DNA of 64,000 nucleotides from Straminergon stramineum (GCA_963920665.1 OY987273.1:11782501-11846500), one strand, 5' to 3'. Shown: positions 51,576-63,790, numbered from the stretch's first letter. The notes: generated by a model from the sequence alone, not told the origin. Translations and numbers: made by a program.

Positions 51576-52726
51576 GGGCTTGTCGCGCCCCTTAGTAACA
51601 CTTACCACCTTAATCTCACTTTCCAAACACTTAACACCTTAGTGCCACTAAGGTTCACGCTCTCCTAACACTACACATGCCATGCACTCACAATGTTAGG
51701 TTCCAACTCAAGTCACGAGATTCCCCATTCCTCCATGACTCCCAATCCTTTCCTTGCAATACTTAACTCCCACAAGACACCGGGCATGTCATTTGATGAC
51801 ATGGGGCGGAACTTCCATTGATGTCCAAGCACTCGGTGAGGCACCACTCCCACCGGTGCTAACCGCCCTTGAATGGGACCCAACTCCCCCACTAGGCCCA
51901 ACCCAACGCATTTCGGGACTCACTAATCGGGACTCACCAAACGGGACTCACACCATGGCCTAGTGTGGAGTGGGACATCACCCAACCGGTATCAAAGAGT
52001 GCACAAGCACTTCATGGTAACACACAAGTGATGGTGAGGCTCCAACACTAACCTCACCACCCGGGGCCACTTAGACTCACCATGGCACCATCCGGGAGGG
52101 AGGAGGGAGACCACCCCTCCTCATAGTACTCTCTGCGGGATTCGGCAGCCCCCCCCTTTGTATGTCAAGGGGGACTCCCAAACACCCTTTAGTTTTGGAA
52201 GACCACCCCGTTTCTCCCGATTCGCACTAGTTTGGGACTCCCGAACTTCCACCCGGCATAACTTTGCGGTCCGGGATCCAAATCGCACACGTGACCCCAT
52301 TTTCGATATTTACGCGACGCGTAGATGCCGATGAATTGCTCACTTTCTCCATTCGGACAAGTACTCGCAAAGTTATCGCCCTCCAAAGATTCAGGACACT
52401 CTCGGCGCGGCTGGGACACTCCCGGCGCGACCAGGGCGCTCTCGGCGCGACCGGGACACCCCCAACTTTGAACGCCCATAACTTTTGACTTGCAAGTCCA
52501 AATCACGCGTTCTTTAGACGGCTGGAAGCGTCTTCTCAAGACCTTTCCAAGCATGTATCACACGCCCCCAAATTCGTCCGGATCAGAGCGCTACATTGCT
52601 CTGATCGCTCGGGATTCCTAGTCCCCCCACCTCATCTCTTGCAAGGCTTGGGGAGTCACCCCCAATGTCCCCCTTGCTCACCAAGGTGGCACGGGCATGC
52701 CTTGTGATGAGGGTTGTGACAGGGCT
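51576..52726 (-). mobile_element. Solo LTR (1141 bp) with 5-bp target duplication
   Basis: The LTR is 51581-52721. On the plus strand it begins TGTCGCG and ends TTGTGACA, and it is flanked by perfect GGGCT duplications (51576-51580 and 52722-52726). The minus-strand start TGTCACAACCC is typical of plant LTRs, hence the strand given. It contains repeated GGACACTCTCGGCGCGnC units (52390-52460) and is GC-rich, unlike its surroundings. No internal region remains. 17357-17790 is a related, diverged copy. Confidence 0.87.
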
Positions 52727-53718
52727 ATGGAAAACTAAGCTACTCACTCTAGTTTCAAATCTGAAAACTGCAACAATGATACAAAAAGTCCAACAGTCCT
52801 CGATTCAATGCAAAACAACATCGACATACAACACAACGAAATAGCAGACGAACAATTCATTGTGATAGATTACTCACTTCGAGAAATGAAATCCTGGAAT
52901 GAATTGACTGAAAATCTCAATGCAGACTACAAAAGTGTCCACAGAACCTTACTCGAAACACTGAACTCTACCTTCACGCAGCTGTTTACACCTACAATCT
53001 GCGAGAAATGCAGCAAGCAACTTTCAGAAAATGGAACCAAATTGAATCGAAAGGAACAAACAGCACGCGGAGGAGCAACCAGAAATCAAAAATGAGAGAA
53101 AGAATACCCTAACCCAGACATGCATGGAAGTGGACGACTTCTTGGCGGGGAAAAAGAAGTGGCAACTGAAGAAATGAAGTTCGAATTTTTCAGCGGCTAG
53201 CTGTCAATATCACTTGTTTACTATAAAATCCAATGCGTTGTTGACTTTTTTATTTATAAAAAGGCATGGACAGCTATTATCTATTTTAAAATCTATTACC
53301 CTCTTTCCCGTCAACAGTCTTGTAGAGATTCATTTTCTATTTCAGAGAAAGTCCTTTTCGTTTTGTCAGTTCCACGAAGTCCCTCTCATTAATATGATCA
53401 GTGGGACCATCTTATTACTTTAGGCAACAATATTTTAGGATATACTCAATGCTTATTTTAAGGCAGCATGGATTGCACATAGTACTTAAAGTAGAGGAGT
53501 CAATTATGAATTTTTTGTCATTACCCAGGGAAAAAAAACATTTTCGTCTCATGTATATATTCCATTCCTCTTTCCATTACAGTAGGAACTCCAAATCTTT
53601 TTTAAACTAGAAATATGTTGGGACCACAAGTCCATGGAATCCAACGCTACTTTTTCACTATTACGTGTACCTTTTACAATTTGATTTTGAGTTTTTTTAG
53701 TAACAAATATAGATATAG
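52727..53718 (+). other. Unassigned stretch with one short open frame
   Basis: 52808-53095 encodes a 95-residue hydrophilic protein with a CEKC pair. Its composition is gene-like but no family is recognised. It might be an exon of a gene whose other parts are lost. The rest is AT-rich. Confidence 0.25.
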
Positions 53719-53796
53719 TTTAGGGTTTAGGGTTTAGGGTTTACGGTTTACGGTTTAAGGGTTCAAGGGTTTTGGGGTGTAGGGTTTAGGGTTTGT
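53719..53796 (+). repeat. Interstitial telomere repeat (TTTAGGG)n
   Basis: About ten perfect or near-perfect TTTAGGG units, with TTTACGG variants and some decay at the right end. This is the Arabidopsis-type plant telomere unit. Confidence 0.85.
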
Positions 53797-53799
53797 GGA

Positions 53800-56700
53800 T
53801 TTTTAGGTTAGGAATGGACATTTTTTTCTTACAATTCTTAAGTCAAATTTAGAACGTGGATGAATACATTTTTTTTTAGTATAGTGGAGTCCTCTCCATG
53901 TAAATTTGGAAACTAAATACGCAAATTTTGAATGATCCTCATTCTTATCATTGAATAAATTTAAGGTTTTAAACCTAGAGAAATTTAGTAGTGCCTACTC
54001 TTTGCTATTCGTTTTGTTTGTAATATTAAGTATTCGAATTTGTATCTTAAGGTGATCATAGAATAGTAACACGTTCAAGTTCTAGAAACATAAATAGTAC
54101 TTTATAGAGTTATAGAACAGGTTAAGAGCTATATTCATGTTTTCAGTTTACATATTATGAAGATTCCTAAGAAGTGAAAGATGACCACAAATACGCTCTT
54201 ATCATAGAGACTATTCTTATAGGTAACATATAGTTTTTGCAAACATATATTAGGCTAGAAAAAATTTATGAATTACGAATAATTAAATCACAAATGAAGT
54301 GATTATTTTAAAGCTATTTGAAAATCTGTTACATATTTAAATCCTATTTCATGAAAGGGAAATGAACATGAAATTTATGTGTTCAACAATTGTAGGTAGT
54401 TGTATTCTCTTATGCCAATGAAAAAAAGAGTTGGTAGCAATTAAGCAAAAATTGTTTACATATTGAGACATCTGGATTCTAGATTTTTTAATTTATGTCC
54501 ACTTGTGTAAACTTTGCACTCTTCGTAATGTTTCACTATACACAATGTAAAATGGTGGAAAAAATAGATTGTAAGTACTATTTATAATTAACGAACACAA
54601 CTTATAGAAATTTATAATTTCAAGTAGAAAGTTTGAAAGAAAATGACCCAGGACGTTAAAAATATTGACAATATCTAAAGATCCTTCAAAGTTGAAGACT
54701 GTAGGTGCTACTCTTTCTTTAAATTATATTGTGAGACAAATGACTTAGGCATCTTCTTTACTAAAAGAAAAAATGTTTTAGAGGACAAGACATAGAATTC
54801 ATAGGAAAATCTATAGAAAATATGAAATCTACATTTTCAAAATCTAGGAATTTCTATAAAGTTATAGGAACATTGATGTTGTAGTATATATGTTTAAAAA
54901 TTACAATAGAATCCTAAACAAAGATGAAGTATAAGCATAGGCACTTAAAAAAATGTAGTCTGGACATTGAAAAGTTTTTTAGGGACTAGACATTGATGCG
55001 CACATTCAAATAATGAAGTTCAATTGTAAGTTCAAAATACTAGAATGAGTGAACAATGCTGTAATATTTGCGGTGAAGGTACAAAAATTTGAAATGAAGC
55101 AAAGTAAATAACCAAAAAATTGTGTGAACAAATTTTGCTGAACATTAAGTTATTTCACATTTTTATAATGCTAAATAATAAAATAGTATCATGAATTCAG
55201 ATGCTTATAGAAGATTAGGCTTCAAAACACCCTACAATTAGTATAATTGGGAAATGCTTGCTTATATACAACAAAACTAGAATTTGTTGTACTGACTAAC
55301 ACCTTGTTTTTTATACTCTCAGACATGTAAGTGGTTGCATGAGTAACATGTGAATCATGTTTTTAGAAGCACTATGACTTTCTATTATTCATTCCATTAA
55401 AATCCAATCATTCATGGCTTTAGTTGCCACATATGTAGTTATGATGATTTATTCGAAGGACCATTTTGTATTGAGTGCAATATTAGAAAGAAGTAAATGA
55501 CCAATTGAAATACTTCGAATTTTTTTGTCTATAGTTTAGATTTTCTTTAGTTTTCCCTTTGAAAATGTGCCACTCTACATCTTCCTTCTTACTTCATTAC
55601 TCTAATATCTACAGATTCCTATTTCTAAATTTGTGCGTATTGTAAAAATTTACCTTACATTTATCATTCTAGCGAGAGTGCCCCTTTCATAGAAAAAAGA
55701 ACTAATCACGTAATTCTTCTATTCATTTGAATGAAATGAAAATTATTTATTTCAAGGAAGTAATTATGTTGTAACTAGTAAGCTCTCATACTACCTTCAA
55801 TATGGTCTATAGTGAACTTCGTATACTTTATGGTGGGTAAGATAAAGGCTATTGTAAATCTATGCTAATTATGTACCACCTTTCCGCACTTTCCCCCTCC
55901 ATAATTCCATGATGAATTCCATTATGAAAGAAAATGAAACTAGTAACTATGAGATGGTTCGAAACGTTTTGTACATTGTGTGGAGCAACATGTTCCCCTA
56001 TTATTTACAACTGTTCTACATTTATGACTTCATCAATCTCAGTACTCAATTTCAATGTGCTCTCATTTATACATACAATAAAGCTATAATTGCGAAACAA
56101 TGAAGAGTTCCAATTATAGAATTTAGAAAGCATCTTCTTCAAGGGTTAGTACTATCAAAATAAAAGAAAGTGAAATGTACTTATTTTGTAATTGATATAA
56201 AGAACTTACATGCATGACTTGAATAGTAATGCTACAAATGCCCTACACCAAAGTGCATGCAACTTTCATTGGTAAGCATTTTTCAAGATTACGTAGTACG
56301 GTGGAAGTATGACATAAGGGTTTATTCTATTTACAAAATTGAATTAATTGCCTATTTTTGAGATATATTTCCCGTAATTCTTATTTCAATATGTTCCCAT
56401 GTCTACTGAAAGGTATGAAGAATTATAATGCATTTGAAGATTGCTTATTATTTAAATTAAATTTCATACCCACACCCTTCCAATTACACAAACAATATAG
56501 AAGATTGAAATTAGGTGACGTCACCCTGATATCTTGTACATTTGAACCGTATACAATTTTTTACTGTTACTATTATATAGAAATTTAGTAATTTAGTACT
56601 TAGTATTGTTGTCACTGTCTACTCCTGAAACTTCATGTTTACAAATGCACCTATATATACATTGGAAGTTCCTCTTCACTTTAGAGCATGTAAAGTAACT

Positions 56701-57050
56701 TTCTAGGGGACAATGCCCTGTACTTGTATACCCGTAAACTGATTTGGACGTGTACTGGTTGCTAAATGACAAAGAATTTGTCTATATAGTATGAAACTAC
56801 AACTATTCATCCTTGGAATTTTGTATAGAAATGAGAGACATTTTAATATGTTAAAACCTCTATAGTAAAGTTTTAATTTTTTTGAATGAGATGATGTCAT
56901 ATGGTTCTGAAAAGGTTGATTTCCATAATCCACACTTTTTTCTTTAAATGTTAAGGCAACCGAATTTTAGTATTGAATGTAGGTATGTCGTATTGAATCT
57001 GGGTGGGTATGTTTGTGTAGGTATGTTTTAATAGGTACATAAACGCAAGT
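53800..57050. other. AT-rich gene-free stretch
   Basis: Only short chance frames are present. No repeat or mobile element could be supported. Confidence 0.25.
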
Positions 57051-57057
57051 ACATTGT

Positions 57058-57315
57058 TTAGGGTTTAGGGGTGGCGGGTATGTGCGACGGGTATGTGTGG
57101 GGTAGTTTATGGGTGGGTATGTGGTATGAGTATGTGGTGCGGGTATGTGTAGGAGAGTTTATGGGCGGGTATATGTTCGGCGGTGTGTTTGTAGGCTGGG
57201 TATTTGTGGGGCGGGTATGTGTCGGCAGGTACGGGGGGTGGGTATGATTATGGTGGGTACGGGGGGGGGGGGGGGGGCGAGTATGGGGGCGGGTATGGGG
57301 CGGTGGGGAAGGTGG
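57058..57315 (+). repeat. G-rich GGGTATGTG minisatellite with a 17-G run
   Basis: Begins with TTTAGGGTTTAGGGG and continues as degenerate 9-15 bp units around GCGGGTATGTG, with a homopolymer of 17 G at 57261-57277. Frames on either strand are low-complexity by-products. Strong G-quadruplex potential on the plus strand. Confidence 0.7.
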
Positions 57316-58225
57316 GAGTTCCGCCTCACACTCAATTAGGGTTTGATCCTGTTGTCGCTGCCACTGCTGCTGCTCTACTCTTGTCGTTGGGTTAGGGATT
57401 CCGCTCCGCTGCTTCGCTCCATTGCTGCTCCTCCATTGCACCGCTTGTGCTCCTCTACTGCGCCGCCGCTACTATTGCTCCGTTGCGCCGCAATTTACCC
57501 ATAGTTCGAAATGCGCAGCAATGGTTTGTGCACTGACATGCTACGATGGCTAATGACTCAATTCATGCAAGTTTCGTGCATTGTGATTGAGGTGGGTATT
57601 TTATTTATTTTTATTCTCTTCGAAGTTCTATAATGTTCCGGTGGTTGGGTGTTTTCTATGTAGGATAGGAAAGCCTAAACACGACCCAGAGTAGGAATCC
57701 TGTCCTCGTTCGATTCTTCGTTCCTGTTGCTCGTCATCTTCCACCCGTCGGTAGGGTTTAAGTGAAGCGCTGAGTCTCTTTGCTGCTGCTGCTCCTCGTG
57801 TCTACATCGGCGCTGGTGGTCGTCGTCCTCTTTACGTGGAGCTTCTAGTGGTTTCCTTCCATCGCCACAAATTTCACAGGTTTTGTTTTGCACTTCTTCT
57901 GCTTTGAATTTCACAGAAATTTTCAGTCATGCTTTGGGTCGCAATGTCTGTGAATGTCTGCTTGTGAATGTCTACTTGAGTGTGCTAACGAAATGCTTGA
58001 ATGCAATTGAGTACCATTGCATTCGGTGTGGCGTTTTGGTAGTTCATTGTATTACTGTAGATTCAAGAATGCATAATAGTATTGCATTGTACTGTATGCT
58101 GTTCATTTGAATTTACTATCAATTGAGATTGCAATGCATGAACTAAGAGTGTGTTTTTTCAACATAGCAATCTGATTTCCCCTTCAATTCTCCACAATTT
58201 GACATCCAGTATGAATAAATTGCAG
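57316..58225 (+). promoter_or_regulatory. Putative promoter and 5' region of copy 3
   Basis: CpG- and CTG-rich DNA with TTAGGGTTTGATCC at about 57336 and CGGTAGGGTTTAAG at about 57751, motifs common in leaders of plant housekeeping genes. It precedes the exons of copy 3, as 12.8-13.6 kb precedes copy 1. No first coding exon could be fixed. Confidence 0.3.
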
Positions 58226-58455
58226 GACTATTCTGCTCGGAAGCGGATTATTCAACACCAAATTTATTTTCCACGGATTTACCAATAGATCAACGTTGAT
58301 TTTGCTTGGACAGAAGCAGATTCAACTTCAGTAGGCAAGGTAATCCTTCAACGATGCGTTTTAGGTCGATGTCACTTTAGGTTGAATGTCGTCCTAAAGG
58401 CTTTGGATATCCATAGTTGCGGAACTTAAACACACACACGCGAAAGCAGAGCGTC

Positions 58456-58908
58456 ATTTTAGGTCGGGTCGACCTAAAATGCACACCTCTCCCCGTTCTT
58501 TGAACATACGCTACCGATCCATCATAAATACAAAAGGCTAAGAACCCAGAAACCCTCAATCATGATGAAAAGATATACATTCAGGTCGAGTCGACCTAAC
58601 CTGACACCAATGTACTTGCCTGCGAATGGTAATACTTTAATATACGAAATAGTACCGAAATGTTTCAGTATCAATTATCCCAATTTAAATATCGCAAATG
58701 AACAATTCAGGTCGAATCGACCTAAAATGCGCAGCAAGACCCTACAAAAGTAAATATAAATATCAATCATAGATTTAAATTCCGAGTGGTTGCTTCTAAT
58801 ATGGTAACGTTTGTAACCTATTCTAAATAGAAACTCTACATGTGAGTAGAAGTACAAGACGAAATAGAAATTACAAACACGATACTGATTAGGTCAAATC
58901 GACCTAAA
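58456..58908. repeat. Palindrome cluster in the intron before exon C of copy 3
   Basis: Sites at 58456-58480 (TTTTAGGTCGGGTCGACCTA and onward), 58580-58599, 58706-58726 (centre GAATC) and 58889-58908. Half-sites occur at 58360-58390. All lie in the intron 58340-58960. Confidence 0.8.
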
Positions 58909-60429
58909 AAAACATCAAGCTAATATGATATTTATCATTGAAAACAGAATGGAAGAGTAGGTTCAAAAACTTGAAGCCTTCTACAAGCGACTTGATATTA
59001 CACGGGACGAGGAAGATGGGGATGATTTTGATAACGATGGAGATTACTGGGAATTCCAAGCACCAGAGAAGATGGAGAAATGGAGCCTGAAGATGATTCC
59101 CTTCAAAAATCTCATTTGCTTCTCTGCAAAGTACAAGGACAGTGAACCTTATTATCCAATCTCTTATGATGAAAAGATCAAAGACATCACCCAAGACGTC
59201 GGATCAATAATCAAGATCCATTGTGTCACTGCGCAAACGAGGTTAAAAGAAGAAGAGCAGTACCATTTCACAATTGTACTTGACTCAGCCAAGATCGATT
59301 TCAATATAACCCCTTTTCTGGAATCTCTCCAGCCAACGGAGTACCGAACCGAAATTCCAGAATTGGAAAGGAAGGTCGATTCAAACTTTTTTAGGAATGC
59401 TGTTGGGAAGCCTTTTACTAGAAAACAATTGTGCAATCGTTTGCGGACACTTTTCGTCGACTTTGCAGTATTGACAACAAAGCTTGACCTCAAACGAAAG
59501 GAAATGGTATCCTGCTCAGTATCGCATGACGTGCCAAGCCAGGGAGAGGGCCAGGGATCTATGGGAACTCCAGGGACGCAATAGAGTCGTAGTACGCGGA
59601 GAAGTAAACAAGCTGCAACCCCTCCCACGGGAACAAGGAAGAGCAACTTGGCTTCGTCCTCGGGGAGACGAGGGGGAGAAGGTGCTCCTTCAATTTTAGT
59701 TGCTGGAGAGCAAAGTTTCGCGTCTATTGTTATAGACGTGCCAGTGGCACATGACCCCAAGTGCAAGCATGACTACAAACAATGAACAGAGGCCTACAAG
59801 AATTATTGGACCTCTTATACAAACGCTTATATTTTTGAGATAAACGAAAAGAAGTCTATCTCTATAGATCAACTTATTCCCGCACCATCGGAAATGAATA
59901 TCCGTAGTCACGAGCAAAGGCTAGCAATGGATGTGTTGCACTACTTAGTGCACATGCCGGATAAATCTACGAAGCAAACACTCTGTGTCATGCCGGTGGA
60001 CCAGACAGTGAAGCCCGGACCTACATCTTGGGACACCATAAAGAAGGGAGAGTTTTATCTTATAAATGGTCAGCACAGTGTAACTGCCAGCAAGATGATG
60101 GTGGAGATGAACCTGGATGAGGAGATTATCAGGCACTTCCGGAACTAGGATTGCTACATGGTATGGTCCAACGACAACGAGAAGTTGAGATCCATTTCCA
60201 CATACTACAATAGAGTAAATCATTTTGTCGCGATGAAGCCGTCTTGGTCAACGAACATCCTAGGCGCGAGAACTGTGTGGGAGAACATGGGGAGGCCCAG
60301 AAATCCCAAGGAAGCTATACCAGTTGGCACTCTCTCCAATGCCAGACGCAATGCAGAGAACAGGGCCAACTCTTTGAGATTCAAGGTCAGTGATTCCTTT
60401 CTCGTAATAGGGGGCTCTCTAAATGCATT

Positions 60430-60448
60430 TTAGCTCGAGTCGACCTAA
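60430..60448. repeat. Palindrome in the exon C/D intron of copy 3
   Basis: TTAGCTCGAGTCGACCTAA, one mismatch from perfect, in the middle of the 105-bp intron 60386-60490. Confidence 0.75.
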
Positions 60449-61853
60449 GTTTGTTTTGGACTTACGGGAACTGATTTGCACTTTGTACAGGAGTTTACAA
60501 AGGCCATGAACAAGCATTTCGCTATGCTTGACGTCGTGAAGTCTCAGAAAGCCACTCGTGGGAAAGGTGGTGAGGAGAAGTTGAAAATCACGAATGAATT
60601 GAAGATTATCACCGCTCTCAATGATGTTTTCAATTTGTGGAGTAAGGTCATCTCCAGTGCTGCACACGGAGAACTCATAGACCCGGACATGTTGTTGAAA
60701 TTTAACAAAAGGCCGGGCTGGAAGTCTGAGAACAGGAATTTGACGCATGAATTTTTCAAGTGGCTCGGAAATCTCTTGCTGGCAGATCTTGCAAAACTTG
60801 CGAAGCACATTCTTAATCAGCAGACGGGAAAGCGAGACCAGCCATACCCAAAGGTGACGATTAAAATGATATTGTCTGTGCTGGAGAGGTGCTACACTTG
60901 CAAGGAGTGGGTTGAGCGGCGGAAGAGGAAGTATTTGGTGAAGAAGGAGCTTCACCTTCTAGACCCGACACTTGGTCTATTGAATGCCTTTGACGAGCTG
61001 AACGTTGAGAAGTGGCGAGAGTTCAAGTCTAATTGGAACATCACTAGCGCTACAATGAATGTGCTACTTAAGCAACCCGGCGATGACTATTGGAAGGAGG
61101 CCAAGCAAACGAAGTCAAAGAATAAGAAGGCCGAGGAAATGTCACCTTATGCTGCGGAGTTTTTTAAAGTGTTTCTGGAGAGGAGGTCGAACTTTGTGAA
61201 GCCGCTCTCCATTGCTCATTATCGTCCATACGATATCAGCAATGACATGCATGCTAACTAGCCACGAGGTGCATGGAAGGAGAATACAGTGGAGGATGTA
61301 AGGTTTGGAGTGATTGACTATAGATACACTCCTGGCGTGCTCAACAAGTTGAAGTGCAATCCAACTATGCCGTACTTCTTCGCCGTTCGTAAGTCGTTCC
61401 AGGAGAAGAAGAAGCCATTGTTGGAGGAGGTCGGGACATGGCTATTCATCTGCTCGGATTTAACCGAGCAAAACCAAGCTCTATATTATGTGCAGAGCAA
61501 TGAGGTCCTTAGAGAGTATCAAATGGACTACTCTGACTATTGGCCAGCACGGCATGAGAGGATGGGAGATTACTCCCCTAACAATAGTAAGGCCGTGGAG
61601 AAAGTTTATCTGACTTTCTTGCAGAGTCCCAACAATGTTGTTCTCATCACCCCAAAACCTGCTTACAGAGCACCAAATACTGACGCGTTCAATAAGCCAA
61701 GGGCCTACAACGAGCTATGTTATAGAATTAATAATACGGAGCTGCGGATGGAATTCTACCTCGGAATTTTGAAAAGGTTTTGCTTTGTGGGAAGGAGTGT
61801 TATGTCCTTGTTTGCCGGCGCCAAGTTCACATGCGCAGCAATGGTATGTTGTT

Positions 61854-62030
61854 TTAGGTCGAGTCGACCTGAATTTGCATTTGTGATTTTGAGTTAGAGC
61901 ACTCAAACGTGCTAATTTCATTACTGTCGAAAAGTGAAGGCTCTGATAATGTTATTTTGATTGGTAATGATCACCAGAACTGGTCAATGACATTCAATTA
62001 TGATTATCTGTTTAGGTCGAGTCGACCTAA
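61854..62030. repeat. Two palindromes in the exon D/E intron of copy 3
   Basis: TTAGGTCGAGTCGACCTGAA (61854-61873) starts 10 bp after the GTATGT donor. TTAGGTCGAGTCGACCTAA is at 62012-62030, about 50 bp before the next coding segment. Confidence 0.8.
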
Positions 62031-62080
62031 GATGTGTCTACTGAACCAAATCCCATTGTTTCCCTTGTGTGATTTTCAAA

Positions 62081-63611
62081 TGAGTGGCCTCAATGTCTAC
62101 GTTGTGGGAGTCTCCGATGAATTGGCAATGTGGACTAACATTGTGGACATGCCAAAGTCGCCGGACATTAAGGACTTCGAGCCAAACGGGTACTTTGTCG
62201 ATGAATCCAGATTTAGTCGGAAACTTGTTGGTCTGTCAACACCTACATCCAGCAGGAGAAAGGGAAAGTCGGTGTGGGACCGATCCTACACGCCTTCAGG
62301 TCAGGGAGGTGGATCGCAACGGGAGAGTATGGATTTATCCTTCGACACAGAGGCCGATGACGATGATCTGGATGCGGACGACGTGCAAGAGGAGCAATGT
62401 ACGCCACTAGCGCGGCTATCACAAAGCCTTCGAGGGTCATTTGCTTCGTCCGGGCCCCCTGTGGAGAGGCAACCAACTAGCACCCTGCCTCCAACCCCTG
62501 GTGAGAAAAAAAGGAAGAGGGCCACCTATCGTGATGTGGATCTTCAGTCTGAGATAGCGTAGCTCAAGGCAGACAGAGTGAAGGATCGAGCTAATTCCTT
62601 GGAGATGTATGCGGAAACAAATAAACAAATGGACATGTTCCAGAACTTCATCATAGCGGCAACGAAACGTCAGGATGACTAGTTTTCGGCCATACAAAAT
62701 CAGCTTACAAGGATCAGGCCGCTGGCCTCGTTGCCACCATCGCATGAATCTGGCTAGTTGATGATCCAGGGTCCCCTCACAGCTTCTATCAACAGTGGGG
62801 AATCTAGTCGTGCTCATCCCAGTGCTATTCCTCCCGGTTCTGCTCCGACATCCTTTGTTGTCCCAACTCCTCCTCCTCCAAAGGAAGATCGCCCCGCAAC
62901 TCCAGCTCCACCAGCAAAGCCTGAGGTTGAAGAGACGCAGGTGGATGCAACGCCCCCAACGGCCACTGCTGCTGAAGGTGCGAATGTTCTTGGTTTCAAA
63001 GAAGGCTTGGCAGAGGACCTTGATCAGAATGAGCTCTCACCCAACACCAATGCACTAGCAGGTTGTAATTTATAATCACTCAATGTCAAGTGTATAGTTA
63101 GGTCGACTTGAGCTGATTTGTAATATAGATTTTTTGTAGCGGAAGACGTTTTGTAGCCGAGGGGCCTTCCATTTTGACTCAGGACTTATACTAGAAAGAA
63201 TTATGGTCATGAATTCTTCATTTTGAACATCATTTGTAAACATCAATTTTGTATTTTAAATTCCTATACGACTGAATGGAAGTATATTCTCGATATCTTA
63301 CAAATTTCCTCTCATTATATTCCTCTGGTGCAGGCCTTGTCAATGTGTTGAAATTGCCTTCATCCTCTGTTGCCCCAACCCTCCACTCGCCTCTTCCACC
63401 GTCACTTGTTCCCATTTCCCTGGAGACGAATTTATCCCCAATGCCAAGTGTAGTGACATCGCAACCAAGGGATCAAACCGCAACAAGACCGTGTCCAAGA
63501 GATGATGACACCTCCATTCCCAACGACGTGCTCATGGAGGTTAAGATTCCTGATCCAATCACTGTAGCGGTGGGAGATCTATCACAAGCGGGAGCGTCCT
63601 CTCGATAGCAA
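62081..63611 (+). pseudogene. Copy 3: C-terminal tail exons
   Basis: The first segment (about 62081-63061) opens with SGLNVYVVGVSDELAM, which continues the methylase fold (the acidic strand after motif I). It then carries a Ser/Gly-rich part, an acidic run (62350-62395), a KKRKRA basic signal at about 62507, a coiled coil (62563-62700) and a Pro/Ala-rich part. Stops are TAG 62560, 62680 and 62755, with the frame otherwise kept. The border with exon D is odd: no AG acceptor fits the phase, and both copies 2 and 3 read CAA before ATGAG. The next exon is 63334-63611, joined by a phase 1 intron (GTTGTA donor at 63062, GCAG acceptor at 63333). It contains TAG 63606, which in copy 2 is a sense codon, so the stop is probably a lesion and the chain continues into the HAD exon. 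Confidence 0.6.
63098..63116. repeat. Palindrome in the tail intron of copy 3
   Basis: TTAGGTCGACTTGAGCTGA, partly decayed, within the intron 63062-63333. Confidence 0.55.
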
Positions 63612-63790
63612 GTACATTGTGTTGCCTTCGATATTCTCAGTTACAAATTTCATTCAACGTTAGTGGGTGTTCCTTTCTTCTTTGATTGGTTTCTTATCCT
63701 TCATTGTAGGTTGCCATTTCGTTTCGCGTGAAGTCCAAAACTTGTCCCGTAGGGTAGTAATTGGCTACGAATGTGGCTGTTTGTTAGCAG

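Larger units (their letters stand above)
58226..61843 (+). pseudogene. Copy 3: ParB-like plus methyltransferase-fold gene, N-terminal exons
   Basis: Exon B is 58226-58339 (38 codons, one TAG). Exon C is 58961-60385 (475 codons): an N-terminal domain (to about 59500), a basic linker, then a ParB-like part with SIDQLIPAPSEMNIRS, LCVMPVD and GEFYLINGQHSVTASKM (NGQHS at 60065-60079). Exon D is 60491-61843 (451 codons): helices, KYLVKKELHLLDP, AAEFFKVFLE, GVIDYRYTPGVL at the DPPY position (61316), WLFICSD, and MSLFAGAKFTCAAM (61808-61825 plus). Introns are phase 0 with GTCAGT/ACAG and GTATGT borders. Exons C and D have in-frame TAG 59582, TGA 59783, TAG 60146 and TAG 61259, but no frameshift. ParB-methylase fusions are known in phages and bacteria, where ParB-type domains bind or cut DNA. 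Nuclear action is inferred. Almost certainly not translatable as it stands. Confidence 0.72.

Noticed and set aside
51541..52721. LTR left end at 51541 (TGTCCAAG)
   Set aside because: Flanks do not match. Moving the start to 51581 gives a perfect GGGCT target duplication.
57058..57441. Pro-rich or Gly-rich protein genes on either strand
   Set aside because: Low-complexity translation of the GGGTATGTG minisatellite and the 17-G run.
59164..59766. A 200-residue minus-strand gene
   Set aside because: It is antisense to exon C of copy 3, whose plus-strand frame has homologues at 14.7-15.2 kb.
58961..63611. A recoded genetic code in which TAG is sense
   Set aside because: TAG falls at Trp, Gln and other positions, TAA and TGA also occur, copy 1 has a broken acceptor, and other frames in the window end normally. 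Decay explains it better.
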